This document shows, in pieces, positions 55,715 to 64,000 of a DNA stretch of 64,000 bases. The stretch covers positions 19,810,974 through 19,874,973 of the forward strand of contig CM060065.1 of assembly GCA_030533445.1 (NCBI GenBank), read 5' to 3'. The notes below the pieces were generated by a model. The model was not told where the DNA came from. It worked only from the letters and a program-made list of their open reading frames with translations, and searched no databases. Made by a program: the position numbers and the translations under genes. Every line of letters begins with the position of its first letter. Within the stretch, counting starts at the first letter, position 1. This stretch comes from Cyprinodon diabolis. Taxonomy: Eukaryota; Chordata; Actinopteri; Cyprinodontiformes; Cyprinodontidae.

Positions 55715-56296
55715 GTGAGTGGAGCGCATGTTTATCGGTGAGGAAGTGTAGTTCCAGGCTATGTTTAAGTGGTAATAGTCGCCGCTGTTGGATATTTTTG
55801 TTTCTTTATCCCTTCCCCGTGTGTTTGTTGCGTTTTATAAGTGGAAACGCACAGCTTCAACCATGAAAACACAGTAGCGTGAAGCGCATGGCAGCCCCCT
55901 CAGCTCCACCATTGAGGGAATGAGCGAGATTTGAAAAAGCAGCGTGGAGCTTCCTCTGCTGCGTTTCCAGCAAGCGGCGTGGAAAATTACACAGCTTGTC
56001 GATTACAACAAAACGCACTCCGAAACAACGGCGTGGCGTCTGTAAAGTTTGTCTAAATGTGCTCTAATTGCGCCCGAGTGTCGAGTGCAGTGGTGTGTGA
56101 GTTAAAGTGCCCCCCAGAACAAAGCAGCAGCACATGGGGCATCTCTAGGCCGCGCGCTTTAGCTAACTTAGCCTAGCTAAGTTAGCCTAGCCCGTGTGCA
56201 CCAGGCTACTGCTAAACTTGTTTATTTGAAGCCCTACACTTTAAGAGTGGAAATCTGAATTAAATGTAACATGAGAGCCACCGAAACTAACGGGCA

Positions 56297-56302
56297 CACG
56301 TG
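56297..56302. promoter_or_regulatory. CACGTG E-box in host intron 1
   Basis: A canonical MYC/MAX site (GGCACACGTGGG context) about 580 bp after exon 1. The human cluster is directly activated by MYC through an E-box in the first intron, so position and motif agree. Binding here is inferred. Confidence 0.5.
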
Positions 56303-57000
56303 GGTTTACAACATGTTTTCTATCATGTTTGCTAGTTGTTGCGGATATTTAACGTCTACCAAAAATGCTAGTAGTTTAATATCAGCAGTTTATTTTCGCC
56401 AGAGCGAGTCACAGCCCTAAACTTACTAATAGCTCTAGCGGTTATTAGAAAGTTAACGAGGTTTTATACCCCAAGTCTAGCAAACAGCAGCTCATAGCGG
56501 CTAAGCTACCTGCGGATGCTGTTCCCAACACGAACCAGTTTTTGTTTTTATTTTCCTCAAAGCGACCGAAAAGACACAAGTCGTATTTTGTCTGTAAACA
56601 AAGCACTGAGCCGTGGCTTTATTTTTCCTGTTTTCAACACAACTATTTTTTTTACGCTTGCTTAATCTAAAGTCGTTTGAAGTGCTAATGTTGGCGCACT
56701 TCAGGGCGCCATGTTAGAAGATGTGGGGGAGGGGTGAACGGCTTGGCGCCTTCTGCGCATGCGCAGCAGCGGGGGCGCTCATTCATATTTTCAGCGACCT
56801 CGTGTTGCTCTAAAACTGAAACGGTCAACACACCGCAGCTTGTGGTGCCACTTAATCCTCACGACTACCAGTAGTGAGCATTTCCGCCATTTCTTTAGAG
56901 CCAGAGTGTTTCTAACTTTGTTTTCCTACTTTCAGATCCACCACGAGGTGCAGTGGACCCCATGCCGTGGACACTTTGTTTGCTGTGGAGCAGTGATGCA

Positions 57001-57085
57001 GTCTGTGCATTGTCAAAGTGCTTACAGTGCAGGTAGTAGTATGTGATACCTACTGCAGTGGAGGCACTTACAGCAATACACAGAC
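57001..57085 (+). ncRNA. mir17: pre-miR-17
   Basis: miR-17-5p is at 57014-57036 (seed AAAGTGC; identical to the vertebrate sequence). The 3p strand is at 57052-57073 (ACTGCAGTGGAGGCACTTAC). The stem closes with GTCTGTG at 57001-57007 and CACAGAC at its 3' end. Confidence 0.97.
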
Positions 57086-57124
57086 ACTTGTATACAGGTT
57101 GTTTTGCTATGTCACTTGAAATAC

Positions 57125-57207
57125 TGTCTTTGTGCTAAGGTGCATCTAGTGCAGATAGTGAAATAGACTAGCACCTACTGCCCTAAGTGCTCCTTCTGGC
57201 ATAAGGG
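57125..57207 (+). ncRNA. mir18a: pre-miR-18a
   Basis: miR-18a-5p is at 57136-57158 (starts TAAGGTGCATCTAG). The 3p strand is at 57177-57199 (ACTGCCCTAAGTGCTCCTTC). Both arms agree with the vertebrate miRNA. Hairpin ends are approximate. Confidence 0.97.
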
Positions 57208-57265
57208 GCTGTGATATACACCATCAAGTTGTAATCAAAAACTTCAAATTGGGCACATATGTCTT

Positions 57266-57347
57266 GCAGTTCACTGCTAGTTTTGCATAGTTGCACTACA
57301 AGAATAGATGAGTTGTGCAAATCTATGCAAAACTGATGGTGGCCTGC
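57266..57347 (+). ncRNA. mir19a: pre-miR-19a
   Basis: miR-19a-3p is at 57314-57336 (TGTGCAAATCTATGC start). The 5p strand is at 57279-57300 (AGTTTTGCATAGTTGC start). Hairpin ends are approximate. Confidence 0.97.
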
Positions 57348-57459
57348 TTGCTCTACAACTATTTTGGAGTGGGATTTTTATTTTCATGGGGGGGCTCACA
57401 TTTTAAGTGTACCCTTGTATTCTATCAGTTCAAAAGCTTTACTGGTTTCCGGTGACTAC

Positions 57460-57548
57460 AGTTTCTGCAGTACTAAAGTGCTTATAGTGCAGGTAGTGTT
57501 TGTCCCCATATCTACTGCAATGTAAGCACTTGAAGTATTTCCAACTGT
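57460..57548 (+). ncRNA. mir20a: pre-miR-20a
   Basis: miR-20a-5p is at 57474-57496 (TAAAGTGCTTATAGTG start). The 3p strand is at 57514-57535 (ACTGCAATGTAAGCAC start). It shares its seed with miR-17. Hairpin ends are approximate. Confidence 0.97.
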
Positions 57549-57592
57549 ATATCTTCGCAGCTGTGACTGTACTCTGAAGACAAATCTGTTAG

Positions 57593-57678
57593 TCGTTGCT
57601 TGGTCAGTTTTGCTGGTTTGCATTCAGCTTTAAACAGATGTGTGCTGTGCAAATCCATGCAAAACTGATTAAGTTGAC
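57593..57678 (+). ncRNA. mir19b: pre-miR-19b
   Basis: miR-19b-3p is at 57646-57668 (TGTGCAAATCCATGC start). The 5p strand is at 57606-57628 (AGTTTTGCTGGTTTGC start). It differs from miR-19a by the central T-to-C base, as in other vertebrates. Confidence 0.97.
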
Positions 57679-57739
57679 GGGCCACGGTCTCTTAAGTGGA
57701 AATGTGTTCTGTCCTACTTGGCTGTCTTGGAATGTCCTG

Positions 57740-57811
57740 TCCTATTCAGGTGGGGATCGGTGGCAATGCTGTACTCCTTGAGGTATTGCACTTGTCCCGG
57801 CCTGTAAAGGA
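57740..57811 (+). ncRNA. mir92a: pre-miR-92a
   Basis: miR-92a-3p is at 57784-57805 (TATTGCACTTGTCCCGG start). The 5p strand is at 57748-57770 (AGGTGGGGATCGGTGGCAAT start), with G where human has T at two positions. The stem closes with TCCT at 57740-57743 and AGGA at 57808-57811. Confidence 0.97.
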
Positions 57812-57920
57812 GCGGGGAGATTAGCTGACCTTTGCCAAACTGTTGCATCCTTTAGATGTCTGTATTTTATTTATTTATTTTTTCCTTCCGAGTTGGGTAA
57901 TTGTAAGGTTGATCATTAAA

Positions 57921-57926
57921 AATAAA
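57921..57926 (+). terminator. Poly(A) signal of the miR-17~92 host RNA
   Basis: AATAAA 110 nt after pre-miR-92a, followed by T-rich sequence. It is the first canonical hexamer after the cluster. Confidence 0.55.
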
Positions 57927-57945
57927 AAAAGTTTAAGCAAAATGA

Positions 57946-58554
57946 ATGCTCTGATTTCTTTATTCTGCTCTTGAGTTTCTTAAGATCCTTAAATCGTTGT
58001 TTTCATTACTTTATAGAGTAATACTATGATGAGCTAAACTAATGTTTCCAGCCTTATCTGTATTTTTTTTCTGAATCGAAACAATTGTATTTCTTTGTTT
58101 TTTTTTTTATGCAGGCTTGGTATTCTGGGACAGTGAATATATTTTTTTATTCTTGCTTGATTTGGGTAATATTGAAAATTTGGTTATACATTTTGTTAAA
58201 TCAGGACAGTTAACTGTCTTACTCTGATGCTGGAAAGTTTGTTCTGACATTTTAATTCGCTGTCCACTAGATGGCGCTATACTATAGATTTTAGTCAGCC
58301 CGCTCGTGTGCCCAGGTAACCTGGTACCGCCTCTGCTGTCGGTCCAGCCAACTTGGACCATATGCAGCCTGCAGAGAAGTCGCACAGTTGAAACTTTGAG
58401 TCAGTTTCACTACTTAAATCAGAGCAGGACTATCTGAACATGGTGTTTCCTTTTCTGAAATGCGGACCTGTCTGATACATGCCTGCATCTTTGTGAAGAA
58501 AGGAACCTGACTTCCAGCAAGTCATTTTCTGGATCAAGCAGGAGTTTTGCTAAA
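57946..58554 (+). promoter_or_regulatory. gpc5 upstream region and 5' UTR
   Basis: About 600 bp separate the miR-17~92 poly(A) signal from the gpc5 start codon. No TATA box is clear. The last 250 bp hold moderate GC content and presumably the gpc5 5' UTR. Transcription start is undetermined, so read-through from the miRNA host cannot be excluded. Confidence 0.45.
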
Positions 58555-58699
58555 ATGAGTGCGCTATTGATCTGCGTTTTTCTGATGTGCTCCTATGGAT
58601 CTGGGTTCGCTGAACCGGAAAATTGCGACGAGGTGCATAAAGTTTTTCACCTGAGGCAAATCGGACCCAGTCATGTTATGCCTTCAGGTCCTGTATCAG
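58555..58699 (+). CDS. gpc5: Glypican-5, exon 1 only (gene continues past window)
   Basis: Glypicans are GPI-anchored heparan-sulphate proteoglycans that modulate Hedgehog, Wnt and BMP signalling at the cell surface. Exon 1 encodes 48 residues plus one base: a signal peptide (MSALLICVFLMCSYGSGFA), then ENCDEVHKVFHLRQIGPSH and VMPSGPVS. Human GPC5 has a very similar block (C-EVRKVFQLRQIGP) at the same place, and GPC3 is clearly less similar. The donor is TCAG/GTAAGC at 58700. The rest of the core protein and the GPI signal lie beyond 64000. In human, GPC5 is likewise directly downstream of MIR17HG. Confidence 0.92.
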
Positions 58700-61379
58700 G
58701 TAAGCGGAGCATTTTATCCCTGCCAGGCTTTAAAGCGCTTTCTAAACTTCTGCAGATGCTGATGAAGCAGTTGTCGCAAGAAAATAAAAATTGGATCCAG
58801 AAAAATGACTCCCACGTTCTTGTTACCCATTTACCGAGAAAGCTAAAGTTTTATACACTTGGAAATGTATTGTAAGGTTCATCCTTATGTAGTTGTGATT
58901 GGAAGCAGTTGTGGCTGACAGATTTGTGAAGAATCAGCTGTTTTACATAATCCTAACGGGACTTATGACCGTCAAATGACCACTCTGTTAAGCATGACTG
59001 GAAAGTAATAAATCGGTGTCTCCTTCCATGCAATCAATATAGATTAATCAGTTGTTGCACATATATCCCCTCCAAACAGGCAGATTATCGTTTTTTTAAG
59101 TAACTTTTCATTCCCAATACATTTTCATGGCTATAAGTAAACATGGTTAAGTCTAATATTGCATTAAATCATTTGAGCTGCATGAGGATTTAAGAAAACA
59201 ATGCTGTTTTCGAGGGTTAAACCTTATCAGAGCGCATATAATCATAGATTATGATTATATAGTGTCTTGGTAAGCTGCAATGACAATCGGGCACAGGAAA
59301 AGATTTTTCTGAATCAGTTTTGTCTTGGAGATGCCAGCTTTCAAATGCACAGGTCGTGAGTTGATGGTTTGGGCCTTCTGGACAATCTAAGTCCTTTCAT
59401 CATGAAATACAGCATCAGATATAAGATATGGAAACATCTGAAGGCTGATGTGTACTTTTAGTTGTATAACTTGGAAATCTTGGTGAGGTTGTTAGATGTA
59501 TGTTTTGTCCTAAATTCTTTTCGAATACGTGCCTGAATGATAAATTTCAACAGAAATCATAAAAATCCAACAAGTCAATGACCCAGAGGGTAGATTTTAA
59601 CATAGAAGACCAAATAATGTAGTGTAAATCTAAGTGAATGAAGTCAATAACTTATAGGATAAAATCTCATTTGGTTAATTAACCATGATTGTTTTTAATC
59701 CTAAAAACAGTCTTACATTTCCAGACAACAGGAGATTAGGTTTATATGATGAACCTGGGTGCTCTGCAGTGTTTAGATGCTGACCTTTCATATTGCATCC
59801 TAGATTTTAAAGATAGATGGGTCCCGTTTTTTCCTTCAGTAATTTTACATATAGAGGGGCAGTAACATGTTCATGCAACAGCCTGTGTTGTATTCCTGGA
59901 ATTACCAGAGTCTCTGCTGCCTTAAAGCCATGCTGCTTTACCCTTTGACTCCACAGTCTAAAGCTGCACAGATTGAAACAGAAACTCCCTCACTGGAGTG
60001 TTTACTACAGATAAGTGGCTTTTGGAGATGCCACCCATGGTAATTATGTGTAAGATTTGGGAAGAATTATGGGTGTTTCATGTGGACTGCCATGGTGCAG
60101 TCTGCCCCCCCCTAAATAAAGCTTAATGGTGTTGCCTGCCATTCTGCCACAAAATGCAGTCTCCACACCCCCATCTCCCTAACTTTTGACATAATTAACA
60201 AAAAACCCACAAGAACCTCCTAAACCTCTAAGTGCCACATCGCCTCTCCTTAAAGGAGCCTCAGTGGCAGGGCTGATTCATGGCTGAATCCAAAATGGTT
60301 TTCTTCTTAGATAAATTGTTTGCTGAGGGGATAATATTTATTTTAAGAGATTTGGAAAAAAACATTTTCTACTGTTGCAAAATATCTAACTGCTGCCTCT
60401 TATCACCTTATCGCATCAAAATCCATTGCAGAGACATTTATCTCTTTCTTGATGGGTTTAGATGATGTTCCAAAGTGAAACAGATACACATAATAGTAGG
60501 CGTTATGGGGCAAAAGTGTTTGTGAAAAACAACCTGCAAAAATGTTAACGCCAAAGAGGAATATAACCATTCACAATGAGAACAAGAACCAAAAAAGCTT
60601 AAGTTTCAATTAAAACATAGCGAGTCATAATTACTACCTGTAGGCAGTATAGGAAGTGGCCAGCATATATCTGGTGAAAAAAAAAAGCAAAGGCCTCCAT
60701 GCTGCCTTATCTGGTATACTTTGAATTCCAGTATGTATGCCATCACTTGCTCTGCTCACCGTCAGACCTTGCGTGGACTTAATGGCGTCTGACAACAGTC
60801 TCCAAACCCTGCCTGGACTTGTTGTGGAGGCTTTTGCAGGTTTTTGGGTCTCAGGGATGTTTTGATTGTCCTATAGATGGTCTACTCTGGTTTCTATGTC
60901 TGTGTGTAAAAGAAAAACAAAACAACTTTGTCTGTTTGATTCAGTTAAATATACTTTAAAATCTAAGATCCAAATTTATTAGTTTACCTTTAAACTGTAT
61001 ATATATCTGATAGTTTAGGTATACCTCTAACCATTTATTTCAATGAAATGTCCACAAAGAGCTTTTTGAAAAATATTTTAATGCCCTTAACCTTTTCACA
61101 TTTCATTTTTTTATTTAAACCACTCATTTTATTTTATTTCTGGAGGGTTTTATGTGACATGCTGTCAGGATCAGTTTGTTTGGCTAAGGACGAGTCACTA
61201 TTTACATAAACACGAGACAGAGAAATAAAAGAACAGTACAACGTGTTTAGTCATTTGATTTTATTTCCTATCATTTCTACATGTGTAAGAAAAAGGGGAA
61301 AAAAAAGTCAGGTTGTTACACTCAAACGTGCCCCATTTTAAGCTGTTCATTGTGTCTGTCAGGTTGAATAGTTGTTTTG

Positions 61380-61510
61380 TAGACGATGACCAGCAGCTCC
61401 TGTGGAAGGTTGGACTTTTTCAGTTCCACAAAATAAAGCCAATGTTGGGCTTTCTTCCAAACTGTGTTTATGTTTGAGGACGGTCTCAGGTCCTGAGAAA
61501 GGGTGGTTCC
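61380..61510 (-). mobile_element. LINE reverse-transcriptase remnant
   Basis: The minus strand reads LRPSSNINTVWKKAQHWLYF followed by VELKKSNLPQELLVIVYKTT. This matches the pattern W-x-NTxxVxKKAQQRLYFLRxLxKxxLxxxLLxxFY found after the RT core of fish LINEs. It is degenerate and isolated. Confidence 0.6.
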
Positions 61511-61762
61511 CTAGAAACCAGAAGTGGTCCATAGCCTTATTAAGGACCGTGAGTGGAGCTAGTATGTTCCTGTGTTTGGGGTGGGGTTCTGAAAGTCCTC
61601 CGTTTTCCCCAAAGGTCCCGAACATACAGGTCCTATAGCGGCCTTGTCATCTTCCTGGAACAGTGCAAAGACAGCAGTCTTATGTGTGAGCTGTAGGAGA
61701 TTTACAGGGTTGTCTGCTGAGGTGCAGTAATACCTAGAATGGTAAAAATGAAGAACAGTTTC

Positions 61763-62693
61763 TTAAAGGAATAGTACTCCTAAAACATGATTAGCCTTCA
61801 TTTTCTACTCACCCCCATGCTGAACAACACTCTGGAGTACTTTTTTGATATCTCAAATGCATCTGGAGATCTGGGAGGCTTCTTGCTGTCTGCTGACATT
61901 CAAATAATGGAGGTCTATGGTGCCCGAGGCAGAAAGGTCCATAAAAGTCCACAAAAAAACGTGTCAATATTCCTCCATACTGCTCGTCCAATGTATTCCA
62001 AGTGTCCTGAGTTGGTAGCGTCCATAATTTACTCAAAACAAAGTCATTTAGAATGTTTTTAGAGCATAAACAGTAGTGTATAGGATTTCCTAAAAGCGCA
62101 CGCCTGCGAGTTCACGAGCCTACGGAAACTGCGGCAGACCAAGCTAGATGAAAGTGCGCATTCAGCATCTGCTCTTGATAATGCAAGCGTAGAAGAAGAC
62201 ATTAGCTGTTTACCTGTGCAAAGAAAGAAACAAGGAAAGAAAAATGTCTAAGGACTTCAGTGTTGAGGAAGAGCATGAGTTCTTTGCCGAGCTGAATGCG
62301 CACTTTCATCTGGTTTGGTCTGCCGCGGTTTCCGTAGACTCGTGAACTCGCAGGGGCGCGCTTTTAGGAAATCCTATACACTACTGTTTATGCTCTAAAA
62401 ACAGTCTAAATGACTTCGTTTCGAGTAAATTATGGACCCTACCCACTCAGGACACTTGGAATACATTGGACGAGCAGTATGGAGGAATATTGACACGTTT
62501 TTTGTGGACTTTTATGGACCTTTCTGCCTCGGGCGCCATAGACCTCCATTATTTGAATGTCAGCAGACAGCAAGAAGCCTCCCAGATCTCCAGATGCATT
62601 TGAGATATCAAAAAAGTACTCCAGAGTGTTGTTCAGCATCGGGGTGAGTAGAAAATGAAGGCTAATCATGTTTTGGGTGTACTATTCCTTTAA
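61763..62693. mobile_element. Palindromic (foldback) TTAA element, copy 2
   Basis: TTAA at 61763-61766 and 62690-62693 flanks a 923-bp palindrome nearly identical to copy 1 (1104-2035). The ends read AGGAATAGTAC in both arms. The central spacer (about 62165-62300) is in the opposite orientation to that of copy 1. Here its plus strand contains ATG at 62244 opening [20 protein letters not shown] and continuing into the right arm to a TGA near 62343. The preceding GCAAGCGTAGAAGAAGACAT looks like the leader of a real transcript. No transposase is encoded. Confidence 0.85.
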
Positions 62694-63384
62694 GGGTGTA
62701 AATTAAATTCTGAAAGTTTAACATACATTAGATTTCACCGACTCTGACATGCTAGTTTTATTGTGGCTATTAGGTTGTATCTCTTGCAACCATTAGATTT
62801 AGTGATGGACACTGACAGGAGCGGTCAAACAATGGGTAATGAATATGGACATTGTAATGCTTTTTTTTTTTTTTCTTACCCTTTCTTCCATAGATCTGCA
62901 GGTCTGTTTAGGGTTGTCCCTGCTGGAAGAATAACTCTTAGGCGGCTATTTTTCAGCTTTTTCTTCCTTCTGTCTATCCTAATGTTTTTTTTTCCCAATA
63001 GAAAAGTACTCTTGGATCATGATGCTGCCCCTACCTTGCTTCCTGGGTGGGACAGTCTGTTTAGAATTAATTTGCAGTTTTTTATGGCACATGGGATTTT
63101 GCATGGAGACAAAAACTTGTTGTAACCTTTTAAAACTTCTTGCCACCGTGATGATGCCCTGTGAGGTGTGAGACTTTGTTTTATAAGATAACTCAGTTTA
63201 AAGGTCCACAACCCTATCCCTGACCTGTCTGGGCGAGTTCCTTTGTCATCTTAATGCCATTTGTTCAAAAACATTGATGGTAAGAATCACTAGATTTTGT
63301 TTTGCAGAGCTTTAAAGGGTGCACTAGATTTTGCTGTGGGTTTCAGAGTAGAGGGACCTTAATACATGTATAGATTTGAGCGAC

Positions 63385-63690
63385 AGGCTAGGTCAAGTGG
63401 AAAGTCACTCGTCCTGCAAACAGGAAGGGTTTGTATCCCAGCTGGGGAACAAGAGCTGCTTTGGGGATAGCGGCTTAGTGCACAATCCTGAGGTTCTGAG
63501 CTCGAGCTCCACTCCCATAGACTGCCACTTTAGGTCCCTGAGCCAAAGACTCTTAGCCCACACAATGCTCCCCGGGCGGTGGACAATGGCAGCCCTCTGC
63601 TCCCGAAGGGGATGGGTTTAATGCAGAGAGTTAATTTCGTTGCTCTGTATTTGTGACAGTGTAATGACGATAAAATGCTAAACAATGCTG
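63385..63690 (+). mobile_element. tRNA-derived SINE in gpc5 intron 1
   Basis: GGCTAGGTCAAGTGGAAAGT resembles a degenerate A box, and GGGTTTGTATCCCAGC is a decayed B box. The body includes CCTGAGCCAAAGACTCTTAG and GCTCCCGAAGGGGAT, and the element ends TTAATTTCGTTGC with ATGACGATAAA. The order of blocks matches the SINE at 31812-32005 read on its minus strand. Confidence 0.7.
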
Positions 63691-64000
63691 GAAAAGACTT
63701 TGTTTGCAAACCAAACCAGTCAAGGAAAATCTCATGACAATACATTAAAGTTCATGGTTGCAAGATCATAAAACATTTTCGTTATGAATACAAGGCATCA
63801 TTGACAGCAAGGGGAGATTCCTAAGATTAAAAAAAAAAAATCATGTTTTCCATACTTTTCCTCTTATTTATTTGTTTTTTGCTTTTTCAGTTTGTGCAAA
63901 TGTTTGTATACTTTTTTTCCACTTAGGAAGGTGTGAGTCTAGCTTTGAATAGCAATACGCTTCCTTTTTATGAATCTGGCCAGTTGAAGGTTGGAAAATC

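Larger units (their letters stand above)
55600..57945 (+). ncRNA. mir17hg: miR-17~92 primary transcript (host gene)
   Basis: Start approximate. Exon 1 ends at 55714 (GTGAGT). A good acceptor, TTCCTACTTTCAG, ends at 56935, and exon 2 then carries all six hairpins (57001-57811) and a poly(A) signal AATAAA at 57921-57926. The first exon contains only a trivial ATG frame (MVDFGW), so I treat the RNA as non-coding. Order, spacing and orientation of the hairpins match mammalian miR-17~92. The first intron contains a CACGTG E-box. Confidence 0.8.
58700..64000 (+). other. gpc5 intron 1 (partial)
   Basis: Continues to the window end. I find no further exon with a glypican reading. Contents: mostly unique AT-rich sequence, a LINE RT remnant (61380-61510), palindromic element copy 2 (61763-62693) and a tRNA-derived SINE (63385-63690). 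GPC5 introns are very large in human, so absence of exon 2 here is expected. Confidence 0.6.

Noticed and set aside
55660..55866. Protein beginning MRAARQPE or MVDFGW near the miR-17~92 promoter
   Set aside because: Runs through the donor at 55715 and has no conserved motif; better explained as the first exon of a non-coding host RNA.
58555..58875. 106-residue secreted protein read straight through
   Set aside because: The reading after residue 48 is intronic: TCAG/GTAAGC at 58700 is a strong donor at the position where glypican exon 1 should end.
1..64000. CRISPR array, operon, phage or integron
   Set aside because: Spliced vertebrate genes and fish repeats throughout; no evenly spaced direct repeats with unique spacers.

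Overview
The window is nuclear DNA of a ray-finned (teleost) fish. The genes have many short exons with GT-AG introns, and the non-coding DNA is AT-rich and full of dinucleotide and tetranucleotide repeats. It also carries fish-type LINE tails, tRNA-derived SINEs, a Tc1 element and palindromic MITEs. I cannot name the species from sequence alone.

Layout, left to right: (1) 38-5505 (+) mrpl16, five coding exons, mitochondrial ribosomal protein L16. (2) 6941-12789 (+) cenpq, eight exons, kinetochore protein CENP-Q. (3) 17206-18495 (-) a two-exon class A GPCR of the leukotriene B4 / prostaglandin D2 chemoattractant-receptor type. (4) 18.5-31.4 kb, a gene-poor stretch with microsatellites, LINE tails, a 300-bp palindromic MITE and a broken Tc1 transposase. 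(5) 31476-32635 (+) the miR-155 host gene: NF-kB-like site, AP-1 site and TATA box, non-coding exon 1, 801-nt intron, exon 2 with the pre-miR-155 hairpin, poly(A) signal. (6) 33864-35641 (-) a four-exon gene of an uncharacterised multi-copy fish family often labelled SAMD3-like, with a probable non-coding first exon near 36.3 kb. (7) 37.0-37.9 kb, two LINE fragments in opposite orientation. (8) 40518-48344 (+) ephrin-B2-type efnb2, five exons, including a GC-AG intron. (9) 55.4-57.95 kb (+) the miR-17~92 host transcript with all six hairpins in vertebrate order (17, 18a, 19a, 20a, 19b, 92a). (10) 58555-58699 (+) exon 1 of glypican-5 (gpc5); the rest lies beyond the window, so 58.7-64 kb is its first intron.

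The order efnb2, miR-17~92, gpc5 matches the human chromosome 13q gene set, which supports calling the ephrin efnb2 and the glypican gpc5. Two medically famous microRNA loci (miR-155 and miR-17~92) lie about 25 kb apart on the same strand here, although they are on different human chromosomes. The least-described items are two 0.92-kb palindromes with TTAA target sites whose spacers keep the same short ORF start, an isolated 58-bp inverted repeat in efnb2 intron 3, an unnamed dispersed repeat present twice, and two introns with GC donor sites.
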